64,000 bases of DNA from Haloechinothrix halophila YIM 93223 (GTDB lineage Bacteria > Actinomycetota > Actinomycetes > Mycobacteriales > Pseudonocardiaceae), in contig NZ_KI632509.1 in NCBI RefSeq assembly GCF_000504245.1, positions 4,181,502 to 4,245,501 on the forward strand, in the 5' to 3' direction. The notes under the pieces were generated by a model, which saw only the letters and a program-made list of their open reading frames with translations, was not told the origin of the DNA and searched no databases. The translations under genes and the position numbers were made by a program. Positions 18,335 through 26,458 of this stretch are shown one piece after another (the stretch's first letter is position 1; each line of letters starts with the position of its first letter).

Positions 18335-19305
18335 CGACTCTGCGCCAGTCGACCGGCGTCGCAGCCACCCGCATTCTGGGTATCGGAAGTTTCCAGCCGG
18401 AGAGGGTCGTGACCAACGACGACCTCTCGCAGCTGATGGACACCAACGACCAGTGGATTCGCGACCGGGTGGGCATCATCGAGCGCCGCTTCGCCGATAA
18501 GGACGAGTTCCTTGTCGACATGGCGGTCACCGCTGGCGAGCGGGCACTGGCCGATGCTGGCGTCGAGCCGTCCGATGTGGACACTGTCATCGTGCCGACC
18601 TGCACCATGCCGTCGCCGATCCCCAACGCGGCCGCCCAGGTGGCCGACCGGATCGGCATCAAGGCGTCAGGCGCGTTCGACCTCAACGCCGCCTGCGCGG
18701 GATTCTGCTACGGCCTCGGCGTGGCCTCCGACCTCATCAAAGCGGGATCGGCGGGCCGGGTGCTCGTCATCGGCGCGGAGAAGCTCACCGACGTCGTCGA
18801 ACCGGTGGACCGGGCGAACGCGATCATCTTCGCCGACGGCGCTGGCGCCGCGGTGGTCGGTCCGTCGGACGAAGCGGAGATCGGCCCCGTGGTGTGGGGC
18901 AGCGCTGGCGACCTCGTCGACACCATCTACATGCGCGACCACCGCTACATCTACCAGGAGGGCCAGGCGGTATTCCGGTGGGCGACCACCAAGATCGCGC
19001 CGGTCGCACTGGAAGCCGTCGCGGCCGCGGGTCTTGAGCCGTCCGATATCGACGTGCTCATCCCCCACCAGGCCAACCTCAGGATCGTCGAGGCCATCGC
19101 CAAGCGACTGCGCGCCAAGGGCGCGCGGGACGACATGGTCGTGGCCGACGACATCAAGTACTCGGGCAACACCTCGTCGGCGTCCATTCCGATGGCGCTC
19201 GACCACATGCGCGCGGCGGGCAGGGTCTCGCAGGCCGACGTGGTGCTGGCCGTCGGGTTCGGTGCCGGGCTGTCCTACGCGGGACAGGTCTTCATCGCAC
19301 CCTGA
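18331..19305 (+). CDS. fabH: 3-oxoacyl-ACP synthase III
   Basis: A 324-residue initiating condensing enzyme that joins a short acyl-CoA to malonyl-ACP. The catalytic triad is visible: Cys in LNAACAGFCYGLG, His in LIPHQANLRIVEA, Asn in YSGNTSSASIPMAL. The start is GTG inside the fabD stop (GTGA), so translation is coupled. Placement between fabD and the ACP gene is the standard actinobacterial order, so this is primary metabolism, not a secondary-metabolite starter enzyme. Confidence 0.97.
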   Translation: MTTLRQSTGVAATRILGIGSFQPERVVTNDDLSQLMDTNDQWIRDRVGIIERRFADKDEFLVDMAVTAGERALADAGVEPSDVDTVIVPTCTMPSPIPNAAAQVADRIGIKASGAFDLNAACAGFCYGLGVASDLIKAGSAGRVLVIGAEKLTDVVEPVDRANAIIFADGAGAAVVGPSDEAEIGPVVWGSAGDLVDTIYMRDHRYIYQEGQAVFRWATTKIAPVALEAVAAAGLEPSDIDVLIPHQANLRIVEAIAKRLRAKGARDDMVVADDIKYSGNTSSASIPMALDHMRAAGRVSQADVVLAVGFGAGLSYAGQVFIAP

Positions 19306-19363
19306 TCACCACCCGCCCCGCCATACCGCGTGGGGTGCAACCAAGGAAGGAAACCGGACACAC

Positions 19364-19618
19364 ATGGCTGACAAGCAGCTCACCGAGCAGGACATCGTCG
19401 CAGGCCTCGCCGAGATCGTCGAGGAGGTCGCCGGGGTCGCCCAGGACGAGGTGACCAAGGAGAAGTCGTTCGTCGACGACCTCGACATCGACTCGCTGTC
19501 CATGGTCGAGATCGCCGTGCAGGCCGAGGACAAGTTCGGCGTCAAGATCCCTGACGACGAGCTGGCCAACCTCAAGACGGTCGGTGACGCCGTCGCCTAC
19601 GTCGCCAACAACTCCTGA
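19364..19618 (+). CDS. acpP: Acyl carrier protein
   Basis: An 84-residue carrier. The phosphopantetheine Ser is in DDLDIDSLSMVEIAVQAED, followed by FGVKIPDDELANLKTVGDAV. The GGAAGG ribosome binding site lies about 10 bases upstream. It lies 58 bases after fabH and 47 before fabF, and carries the growing acyl chain for the enzymes encoded around it. Confidence 0.97.
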   Translation: MADKQLTEQDIVAGLAEIVEEVAGVAQDEVTKEKSFVDDLDIDSLSMVEIAVQAEDKFGVKIPDDELANLKTVGDAVAYVANNS

Positions 19619-19665
19619 GCGGCCGCGGTAACTCAGGCACCGCCCCGACGCACTCGGAGGACGAT

Positions 19666-20907
19666 ATGAGTAACGCCGACGTCGTGGTAACCGGACTCGG
19701 CGCGACCACACCGCTCGGCGGAGACGTCGAGTCCACGTGGGACGGTCTGCTCGCGGGCCGCAGCGGGGTCGCCCGGCTCGATGAGGACTGGGTGGAGCGC
19801 TTCGACCTCCCGGTCAAGATCGCCGCCCGGCTCGCCGTCGAACCGAGCGAGGTGCTGCCGAGGGTGGAGGCACGGCGGCTTGACCGCTCGGAGCAGGTCG
19901 CCATGATCGCCGCGCGGCAGGCGTGGCAGGACGCGGGCTTCGGCGATGGCAACGCGGACGACGTCGATCCCGAGCGGCTCGGCGTTGTCGTCGGCACCGG
20001 CATCGGCGGCGCGACCACCCTGCTGAACATGGACGACCTGCTGGAGACCAGCGGGCTGCGCAAGGTCTCGCCGCTGACCGTGCCGATGCTGATGCCCAAC
20101 GGGCCCGCCGCCTACGTAGGGCTCGAGCTCAAGGCGCGAGCCGGGGTGCACGCCCCGGTGTCGGCCTGCGCGTCGGGTGCCGAGGCGATCGCGATGGCAT
20201 GGCGCATGCTGCGGACCGGTGAGGCCGACGTCGTCGTCGCCGGTGGTGCCGAGGCGTGCATCGCGGCGATCACCATGGCGGGCTTCGCGCAGTCGCGCAC
20301 CATGAGCACCCGCAACGACGACCCCGTCGCGGCGTCGCGCCCGTGGGACGTCGAGCGGGACGGCTTCGTGCTCGGCGAAGGCGCTGGCATCGTGGTGCTG
20401 GAGCGGGCGGAGTACGCCAAGGCGCGCGGCGCGCGGATCTACGCATCGCTGGCCGGGATCGGCACCAGCGCCGACTCGTACCACATCACCGCGCCCGACC
20501 CGGAGGGAACCGGGCAGGCGCGGGCGATGGCTGCGGCGCTGCGCACCGGCGACATCGACCCGGCACGGGTGGGTCACGTCAACGCACATGCCACGTCGAC
20601 CCCGGTTGGCGACGTCACCGAGACCGTCGCGGTGCGTAAGGCGATCGGCGAACACCCCGTACTCACCGCGCCAAAGAGCGCGCTGGGACACCTACTCGGC
20701 GCGGCCGGTGCGGTGGAGTCGGTGTCGACCGTGCTGTCGCTGTACCACGGGCTGATCCCGCCAACGCAGAACCTCAACGAGATCGACCCCGGCGTCAGCC
20801 ACGACATCGTCACCGGCGAGCCACGCAAGGTGGACCTCGACGTCGCCATCAACGACTCGTTCGGGTTCGGCGGCCACAACGTCTCGCTGGCCTTCGCGGC
20901 GGTATAG
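19666..20907 (+). CDS. fabF: 3-oxoacyl-ACP synthase II
   Basis: A 413-residue elongating ketosynthase. Active site: Cys in APVSACASGAEAIAMA, His in VNAHATSTPVGDVTE, His in SFGFGGHNVSLAF, and the Lys-containing KSALGHLLGAAGAVE. CGGAGGA precedes the ATG. It is the last gene of the fab operon, closed by a strong hairpin. Although a Cys-His-His ketosynthase can belong to a type II PKS, there is no chain-length-factor partner, so primary fatty acid synthesis is the right reading. Confidence 0.96.
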   Translation: MSNADVVVTGLGATTPLGGDVESTWDGLLAGRSGVARLDEDWVERFDLPVKIAARLAVEPSEVLPRVEARRLDRSEQVAMIAARQAWQDAGFGDGNADDVDPERLGVVVGTGIGGATTLLNMDDLLETSGLRKVSPLTVPMLMPNGPAAYVGLELKARAGVHAPVSACASGAEAIAMAWRMLRTGEADVVVAGGAEACIAAITMAGFAQSRTMSTRNDDPVAASRPWDVERDGFVLGEGAGIVVLERAEYAKARGARIYASLAGIGTSADSYHITAPDPEGTGQARAMAAALRTGDIDPARVGHVNAHATSTPVGDVTETVAVRKAIGEHPVLTAPKSALGHLLGAAGAVESVSTVLSLYHGLIPPTQNLNEIDPGVSHDIVTGEPRKVDLDVAINDSFGFGGHNVSLAFAAV

Positions 20908-20936
20908 CCGCCAGGGTCTGGCGGACCTCGCGTGCG

Positions 20937-20983
20937 GTGAATGACGCTTTCCCCGCGGTGGATGCGGCGAAAGCGTCATTCAC
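20937..20983. terminator. Terminator between fabF and the molybdopterin oxidoreductase
   Basis: GTGAATGACGCTTTC (20937-20951) is perfectly complementary to GAAAGCGTCATTCAC (20969-20983). The 15-bp stem sits between convergent transcripts and marks the left border of the accessory region. Confidence 0.85.
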
Positions 20984-21003
20984 AGTGCGGCACGACAAGA
21001 CGG

Positions 21004-23178
21004 TCAGGACGTGGCGGGGCGCACCGTCACCGGGACGCCGTTGAAGACGGCGGTGCCGGACAGCACGTCCACAACGGATTCGTCGGTCAAAGCGTTGGCG
21101 TTGACCCCGGCGTCGGTGGTGGCGACCCGCTGCCGCCCGCCGGTATGACCCCAGCCGTGTGGCAAGCTCACCACTCCTTGCCGGATGGTGTCGCTGTGCT
21201 CGACCGCCACCTCGACCTCCCCCGCGGCCGAACGGATCACCGCGCGCTCGGCGAGGCCGAGCCGGTCAGCGTCGGCGGGGTGGACCAGCAACGTGCAGCG
21301 GTTGGAGCCGCCCCGGAGCGGTTCGACGTTGTGCAGCCAGCTGTTGTTGGACCGCAGCTGACGTCTGCCGATCAGCAGCATCTCGGCGGGCCGTCGCACC
21401 AGCCCGGACCGCAGCCGGGCGACGTCATCCGCCAGTTCGGCGGGCGCCAGTTCGATTCGCCCGGACTGGGTGCGAATCAGCTCTTTTACCCGGGGTTCCA
21501 GCGCGCCAAGATCGATGCCATGCGGCTCGGCGCGCAACGCGGCCAGCGACAGGCCGTACGGCCCTGCCTTCAACAGCGCGTCCAAGAACCGTTCCGGACC
21601 GTCGGCACCGTCCAGTCCCGCCTGGACGGCGGCCGGATCCTGGCCGGACACCCCGGAGCCGGGTAGCTGGGTCAGGGCGGTCAGCACCTGCTCGATGATC
21701 TGCTCGTCCAGCTGTGCCGGGTCAGCGGCGGCGCCAGCCCCCGCCACGATCAGCGTCAACCGCGCCATGATCTCGGCCTCGGAGCGCTGGTCGGACGCCA
21801 GCGGCACGGCAGCGGGCGAGAATCGGGTGTAGTTGCGCACCGCGACGATCTGTTCCAGGAAGTCATAGTGCGGACTCTGCGTGATGCGCGGCGGCGGCAT
21901 GACGACGTTCGCGTGCCGGGTCGTCTCGTTCAGATACGGATCGACCGCGACCATGAACTCCAAGTTGGGTAGGGCACGGCCGATGCGGGGGCCGTTCGGG
22001 GCGGACAGCACCGGATTGCCCGCGATCATCAGCAGCGCGCGAGGCTGTCCCTCCCCCGGCGTCTCGATCTCGTCGGCGAGGGTGGCGACCGGCAGCTCAC
22101 CCATCGTCTCCGGCATGCCCTTGACCCTGCTGTGCCAGCGTCCCTGCTGGTAGGGCTCTGGCGCGCGGAAGATCTCTGCGTGGGCGGTCCTGGTGAACAG
22201 CACCCCGCCTTGGCTGTCGAAGTTCCCGGTGAGGATGTTGACGACGTCGACGAGCCACTGCGTCACCGTGCCGAACTCGGCGGTGCATGTCCCGGTGCGG
22301 GCGTAGACCGCGGCGGTAGGCGCGGCGGCCAAGTCCCGTGCCAAGCGGGTGATGGCGTCGGCGTCGATACCGCAGTGCTCCGCGACCGCGTCCGGCGCGA
22401 AGTCCCGCGCGAGCGCGCGCAGCTCGTCCAAGCCGGTGACATCGACACCGATCGTGGTCAGCTCCTCTGCCAGTAGAACGTGCACCACGGCGAGCAGCAG
22501 GGCGGCGTCGGTGCCCGGCAGGATGGCGTGGTGCTCGTCCGCGGCCTTCGCGGTGCGAGTGCGGCGTGGGTCGATGACGACCAGCCTGCCGCCCCTGCGG
22601 CGCAGCGCTCGCAGCCGCCGAGGGAAGTCCGGCGCGGAACACAGCGACCCGTTGGACTCCAACGGGTTGGCGCCGATGACGACGAGGTGATCGGTGCGAT
22701 CGAGGTCGGGGACCGCGATCGCCATCGGGTCACCGAGCATCAGTCCGCACGCGACCTGCTTGGGCATCTGGTCGATCGTGCTGACGGAGTAGATGTGGCG
22801 GGTGCCAAGCGACTCACTCAGCGGCTGCCGGTACAGGAACCCTGCCATGGTGTGAAACGTCGGGTTGCCGAAGTACGCGGCGAGCGCCTGCCTGCCGTGT
22901 CGTTCGATGACGCCGGACAGTCCCGCTTCGACCGCCGCGAACGCCTCGTCCCAGCTCGCCTCCCGCCAGTCGTCGCCCTCGCGGATCAGCGGCGTCCGCA
23001 GCCGGTCGGGATCGGCGTCGATCGCACCGAGGCTGGCGCCCTTGGGGCAGATGAACCCGCGTGAGAGCGGGTCGGCCTCGTCGCCGGTGACCGAGGTGAC
23101 CCGGTCGCCGTCCAGTGTCAGGCGCAGGCCGCAGATCGCGTCGCAGATCGGGCAAGTGCGGTAGGCGGTCGTGGTCAT
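21004..23178 (-). CDS. Molybdopterin oxidoreductase with N-terminal 4Fe-4S site (formate dehydrogenase/DMSO reductase superfamily)
   Basis: A 724-residue cytoplasmic-looking enzyme without a Tat signal. The N-terminal Fe-S site is CPICDAICGLRLTLDGD with a later Cys in RGFICPKGASLG; bis-MGD binding regions follow (LVVIGANPLESNGSLCS, HAILPGTDAALLLAVVHVLL) and the C-terminal dinucleotide-binding domain ends in VVSLPHGWGHTGGRQRVAT. The metal ligand cannot be assigned from sequence alone. AGGAGA precedes the ATG. It lies 18 bases after the carboxyltransferase gene in the long leftward unit that begins with the PKS, so it may be co-transcribed with it, but a role in the pathway is unproven. Substrate unknown. 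Confidence 0.85.
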   Translation of the reverse strand: MTTTAYRTCPICDAICGLRLTLDGDRVTSVTGDEADPLSRGFICPKGASLGAIDADPDRLRTPLIREGDDWREASWDEAFAAVEAGLSGVIERHGRQALAAYFGNPTFHTMAGFLYRQPLSESLGTRHIYSVSTIDQMPKQVACGLMLGDPMAIAVPDLDRTDHLVVIGANPLESNGSLCSAPDFPRRLRALRRRGGRLVVIDPRRTRTAKAADEHHAILPGTDAALLLAVVHVLLAEELTTIGVDVTGLDELRALARDFAPDAVAEHCGIDADAITRLARDLAAAPTAAVYARTGTCTAEFGTVTQWLVDVVNILTGNFDSQGGVLFTRTAHAEIFRAPEPYQQGRWHSRVKGMPETMGELPVATLADEIETPGEGQPRALLMIAGNPVLSAPNGPRIGRALPNLEFMVAVDPYLNETTRHANVVMPPPRITQSPHYDFLEQIVAVRNYTRFSPAAVPLASDQRSEAEIMARLTLIVAGAGAAADPAQLDEQIIEQVLTALTQLPGSGVSGQDPAAVQAGLDGADGPERFLDALLKAGPYGLSLAALRAEPHGIDLGALEPRVKELIRTQSGRIELAPAELADDVARLRSGLVRRPAEMLLIGRRQLRSNNSWLHNVEPLRGGSNRCTLLVHPADADRLGLAERAVIRSAAGEVEVAVEHSDTIRQGVVSLPHGWGHTGGRQRVATTDAGVNANALTDESVVDVLSGTAVFNGVPVTVRPATS

Positions 23179-23196
23179 CAGCGGTCTCCTGGATTG

Positions 23197-24855
23197 CTAC
23201 AGCGGAATGTTGCCGTGCTTGCGTTCCGGCATGCGCCTGCGTTTGGTGCGCAGCATCGCCAAGCCGCGCGCCACCATCGCGCGCGTCTGCGCCGGGTCGA
23301 TGACGTCGTCGACGAGGCCCCGCTCGGCCGCGTAATGCGGGTGCATGAACTCGTCGGTGTACTCCGCGACGAGCTCCGCGCGACGTTCGGCAGCATCGTC
23401 GGCGGCAGCGAGGTCCTTGCGGTGCAGGATGTTGACCGCGCCCTCCGCGCCCATCACGGCGATCTCGTTGGTCGGCCACGCCAGCGACAGATCGGTGCCA
23501 ATGGAGCGAGAGTCCATCACGATGTAGGCGCCGCCATACGCCTTGCGCAGAATCACCTGGATGCGCGGAACGGATGCCTCGCAGTAGGCATAGAGCAGTT
23601 GCGCGCCGTGCCGGATGACCCCGGCGTATTCCTGCTCGGTGCCCGGCAGGAAACCGGGAACGTCGACCAGGGTCACCAGCGGGATGTTGAAGGCGTCGCA
23701 GAACCGCACGAACCGGGCGGCCTTCTGCGACGCGACGCGGTCAAGCACACCGGCGAGTACCTGCGGCTGGTTGCCGACGATGCCGACGACGTCGCCACCG
23801 ATCCTGCCGAGCCCACAGATCACGTTCTGCGCCCAGTCCTCGTGCAACTCGAAGAACTCGCCGTCGTCGACGATCTCGGCGACGACGTCGCGCATGTCAT
23901 AGGGCTGGTTCGGCTCAACAGGCACGATGTCGGCCAACGCGGGCCGCTCGTCCTGCTCGGCGTCCGGCGCTGGCGCGCGCGGGGGGACGTCGAGGTTGTT
24001 GGCAGGCAGCAGCGAGAGCAGGTAGCGGACGTCGTCGAGGCAGCTCTCCTCGTCGTCGTAGACCAGGGTCGCGACACCCGAGCGGGAGCCGTGCACGTCC
24101 GCGCCGCCCAGCTCATCGTGGCTGACCCGCTCGCCACTGACGGCGGCCACGACGTCAGGTCCGGTCAGATACATCTGCGCGGTACCGCGCACCATGAACG
24201 TGAAGTCGGCCAGCGCCGGTGAGTACGCCGCGCCGCCCGCGCACGGCCCCATGATCACGCTGAGCTGCGGAATCACCCCGGACGCCTCGACGTGCCGCCG
24301 GAAGATCCCACCGTAGCCGTGCAACGAGAGCACGCCTTCCTGGATGCGCGCACCGCCGCTGTCATTGAGCGCGATCAGCGGCGCACCGGTGGCCAGCGCG
24401 TGGTCCATCACCTTGTGGATCTTGGCCGCCTGCGCCTGACCCAGCGAGCCGCCGAAGATGGTGAAGTCTTGCGCGTAGACGAACACCCGCCTGCCATCGA
24501 CGGTGCCGGACCCGGCGACAACACCGTCGGTGTACGGGCGAGACTTCAGCGTCGCGCTCGACGACTGGTGCCGCCGGTACATGTCGATCTCGATGAACGA
24601 GTCGGGGTCAAGCAGCAACTCCAACCGTTCCCTCGCGGTGCGCTTGCCAAGATCGTGCTGCCGTCGCACGGCGGCAGGTGCTCCGGCGGTGATCTCGTCG
24701 CGCAGCCGCGCGCGCCGGTCCCGCAGATGCGGCATCGTCCGATCCGGTCGCACCGGCTCCGGTTTGCCGTCGGGGCCGACGACCCGCAACCTCGGCGGGG
24801 CAGGGTCGGGCGTACCGGTATCCGGTTGCGCGGGCGGTGTGGCGGGCGAGCTCAC
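23197..24855 (-). CDS. Acyl-CoA carboxylase beta subunit (carboxyltransferase)
   Basis: A 552-residue carboxyltransferase of the actinobacterial AccD/PccB type that moves CO2 from biotin to acetyl- or propionyl-CoA. Landmarks: FTIFGGSLGQAQAAKIHKVM, GVIPQLSVIMGPCAGGAAYSPALADF, VTLVDVPGFLPGTEQEYAGV and RKAYGGAYIVMDSRSIGTDL. The GTG start has GGAGG close upstream. Acetyl- versus propionyl-CoA preference cannot be told with certainty. An accD-type gene near the fab locus is common in actinobacteria (accD6 in mycobacteria), so this is probably a housekeeping malonyl-CoA supplier. It is also oriented and spaced to be read from the PKS unit. Confidence 0.93.
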   Translation of the reverse strand: MSSPATPPAQPDTGTPDPAPPRLRVVGPDGKPEPVRPDRTMPHLRDRRARLRDEITAGAPAAVRRQHDLGKRTARERLELLLDPDSFIEIDMYRRHQSSSATLKSRPYTDGVVAGSGTVDGRRVFVYAQDFTIFGGSLGQAQAAKIHKVMDHALATGAPLIALNDSGGARIQEGVLSLHGYGGIFRRHVEASGVIPQLSVIMGPCAGGAAYSPALADFTFMVRGTAQMYLTGPDVVAAVSGERVSHDELGGADVHGSRSGVATLVYDDEESCLDDVRYLLSLLPANNLDVPPRAPAPDAEQDERPALADIVPVEPNQPYDMRDVVAEIVDDGEFFELHEDWAQNVICGLGRIGGDVVGIVGNQPQVLAGVLDRVASQKAARFVRFCDAFNIPLVTLVDVPGFLPGTEQEYAGVIRHGAQLLYAYCEASVPRIQVILRKAYGGAYIVMDSRSIGTDLSLAWPTNEIAVMGAEGAVNILHRKDLAAADDAAERRAELVAEYTDEFMHPHYAAERGLVDDVIDPAQTRAMVARGLAMLRTKRRRMPERKHGNIPL

Positions 24856-24919
24856 GCCGCCTCCTTTCCGAGAGCCCCGTGCCGCGCCAGCGTTTCCGCG
24901 TCGGCGAGCGTGATGTCCG

Positions 24920-24946
24920 ATGGTTCGGACCTGCGAGCAGTCCTCA
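24920..24946 (-). repeat. Single diverged copy of the stop-codon hairpin repeat
   Basis: On the minus strand the accE-like stop codon TGA opens the sequence TGAGGACTGCTCGCAGGTCC, followed by GAACCATCGGAC. It belongs to the same family as the tandem copies at 26365-26458 and 52295-52380 and folds into the same bulged hairpin. Confidence 0.8.
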
Positions 24947-25204
24947 CGCCGCCTCCTTCCGTGCGGCTTCGGACGCCAGCCGGTCGCGCTCGATCATCGC
25001 GACGATGTCCGACCAGCGCACCCCGCGTCCGAGCCGGTGCACGCCCGCGGTGTCATCGACGACCCGCTGGGGTGGCTGCTCGTGCGGCTCAGCGGTGTGC
25101 GGCTCGTCCGCGTGCGAACCGGCGACATGCAACTCACCGCGCGGCACACCGGCATGCGGTTGTCCGCTGTTCTCCTGCTCTGATTGCTGCTCTCGCTCGA
25201 TCAT
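24944..25204 (-). CDS. Putative acyl-CoA carboxylase epsilon subunit
   Basis: An 86-residue hydrophilic protein directly ahead of the carboxyltransferase gene. Its first half is low-complexity and rich in Glu, His, Pro and Gln. The C-terminal part (GRGVRWSDIVAMIERDRLASEAARKEAA) fits the small epsilon subunits that stabilise actinobacterial acyl-CoA carboxylases. These are poorly conserved, so size, composition and position carry most of the weight. GGGAGG precedes the ATG. Its stop codon is part of a hairpin repeat. Confidence 0.65.
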   Translation of the reverse strand: MIEREQQSEQENSGQPHAGVPRGELHVAGSHADEPHTAEPHEQPPQRVVDDTAGVHRLGRGVRWSDIVAMIERDRLASEAARKEAA

Positions 25205-25219
25205 TTCTATTCCCTCCCC

Positions 25220-25843
25220 TCAACTCGCTTTCGGCAGCCGGTGGAAGTCACCAGCGAAGAACAACAACGCGTCGGAGCCACTGCCCGGCGCGGCCGCAGC
25301 GGCGTCCTGGTTGCGCTGCGCCTGCAACACGTCGCCGAGGAAGATGGAATGATCGCCGCCGTCGTAGGCTTTGACCAGCTCACACTCCACCCACGCCAAT
25401 GCACCGGACAGCAGCGGGGCCCCGGTGCGCTGGCCCCGCTCCCAGTGCACGGCGTCGAATTGGGCACGCCCGCTCGGCCGCTGCCAATCGGCGAAGTAGC
25501 GGGCGACGGACTTCTGGTCCGCACCGAGGATCGACACCGCGAACGAGTGCGCTGACATGATCAGCTCGTGCATACGCGCCGCGCGCGACACGCAGCACAG
25601 CACCATCGGCGGGTCGAGCGAGACCGAGGTGAACGCGTTCGCCGTCATGCCGTGACAGGTGCTGCCGCTGCCCGCGGTCAGCACGGTGACCCCGGTAGCG
25701 AACTGCGACATCACCGAGCGCAGCGCGGCCTGCGGCGATAACGCGCGCGGTGAGCGGCGCGGTGACCTCGTCAGCTCGGCACGCCGCTGCGGCGGCATCA
25801 GGGTTTGCAGAGGTACTGCTGCGGTCTGACCGTTGTCGGACAC
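25220..25843 (-). CDS. NAD(P)H:flavin oxidoreductase (SgcE6/HpaC-like)
   Basis: A 207-residue flavin reductase. After a basic, Pro/Ser-rich leader of about 35 residues the family fold begins: LRSVMSQFATGVTVLTAG, MTANAFTSVSLDPPMVLCCVSR, FAVSILGADQKSVARYFAD, ending HSIFLGDVLQAQ and PLLFFAGDFHRL-like. Such reductases supply FADH2 to two-component monooxygenases. Three candidate clients are in the cluster: the SgcC-like hydroxylase (38776-40347), the acyl-CoA-dehydrogenase-fold enzyme (34424-35605) and possibly a distant one at 59232. C-1027 likewise has the SgcE6/SgcC pair. GTG start with AGGAG upstream; 23 bases after the thioesterase gene. Confidence 0.9.
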   Translation of the reverse strand: MSDNGQTAAVPLQTLMPPQRRAELTRSPRRSPRALSPQAALRSVMSQFATGVTVLTAGSGSTCHGMTANAFTSVSLDPPMVLCCVSRAARMHELIMSAHSFAVSILGADQKSVARYFADWQRPSGRAQFDAVHWERGQRTGAPLLSGALAWVECELVKAYDGGDHSIFLGDVLQAQRNQDAAAAAPGSGSDALLFFAGDFHRLPKAS

Positions 25844-25866
25844 TTCTCCTCCGTGGCTGCTCGCGC

Positions 25867-26325
25867 TCAGGCTGATCCCACGCCGGCCTGCATGACCTGC
25901 GGGTCGGCGTACGGCTCAAGGGCGTCGCGCAATGCCTGCGGCACCCTGGCGGGAACGGTGTTGGTGTTGGGCCCGCGCATACACGCGATGCGCTGGCGTC
26001 CCCTGGCGACCAAGTTCTCCGCGCCGCCGGTGACCTGCACGTAGTCGAACGCGAACTGCACCTGCGTCTGAGTCAACTCCTCAAGGCGCATCCTGATGGA
26101 CAGTTCGTCGAACGCGGTGATCTCGGAGAAGAACTCACACTCGACCTTCAACGTGAACAGCTTCAGCTCGTCGCGGACGTCCTCGAGCACTGCCGGCGCC
26201 TTCTCCTTGAGGAACATCTCCCGGCAGCGGCCCTGCCAGCGCAGGTAGTTCACGTAGTAGACGTTGCCGACGAGGTTGGTCTCCTCGAACCCGACGGTGT
26301 GGGTGATCTCGTAATAGCCGGACAA
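25867..26325 (-). CDS. Enediyne-type hotdog thioesterase (SgcE10/CalE7 family)
   Basis: A 152-residue hotdog-fold thioesterase that releases the polyene from the enediyne PKS; known family members give 1,3,5,7,9,11,13-pentadecaheptaene or related chains with their partner PKS. The family signature is unmistakable: FEETNLVGNVYYVNYLRWQGRCREMFLKEKAP, then LKLFTLKVECEFFSEITAFDELSIRMRLEEL and QVQFAFDYVQVTG. The start is TTG with GAGGAGGGTGG upstream. It follows the PKS gene after 128 bases filled by three hairpin repeats. Its presence confirms that the adjacent PKS belongs to the enediyne class. Confidence 0.95.
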   Translation of the reverse strand: MSGYYEITHTVGFEETNLVGNVYYVNYLRWQGRCREMFLKEKAPAVLEDVRDELKLFTLKVECEFFSEITAFDELSIRMRLEELTQTQVQFAFDYVQVTGGAENLVARGRQRIACMRGPNTNTVPARVPQALRDALEPYADPQVMQAGVGSA

Positions 26326-26364
26326 TGTTCCACCCTCCTCTTAGGACTGGCCCATGACGCCTGC

Positions 26365-26458
26365 TGGTTCGGACCCGCAAGCGGTCCTCACGTCCGATGG
26401 TTCGGACCCGCAAGCGGTCCTCACGTCCGATGGTTCGGACCCGCAAGCGGTCCTCACG
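26365..26458 (-). repeat. Three tandem 33-bp hairpin repeats between PKS and thioesterase genes
   Basis: Copies begin at exact 33-base intervals (plus-strand left edges 26365, 26398, 26431). On the minus strand each reads TGAGGACCGCTTGCGGGTCC followed by GAACCA; copies are joined by TCGGACG. The first TGA is the PKS stop codon (26456-26454). Each unit folds as GGAC-C-GC / GC-G-GTCC around a short CTTG-type loop with one bulged G. Placed between PKS and thioesterase, the array could trim or attenuate the transcript. Confidence 0.9.

Noticed and set aside
17402-20907. fabD-fabH-acpP-fabF as part of a type II PKS cluster
   Set aside because: There is no chain-length factor, ketoreductase or cyclase, and the FasR-like regulator and gene order are those of the primary fatty acid synthase of actinobacteria.
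26365-26458. Possible CRISPR array (regular 33-base spacing)
   Set aside because: The copies are directly tandem with no unique spacers, contain a stop codon of the PKS, and there are no cas genes.
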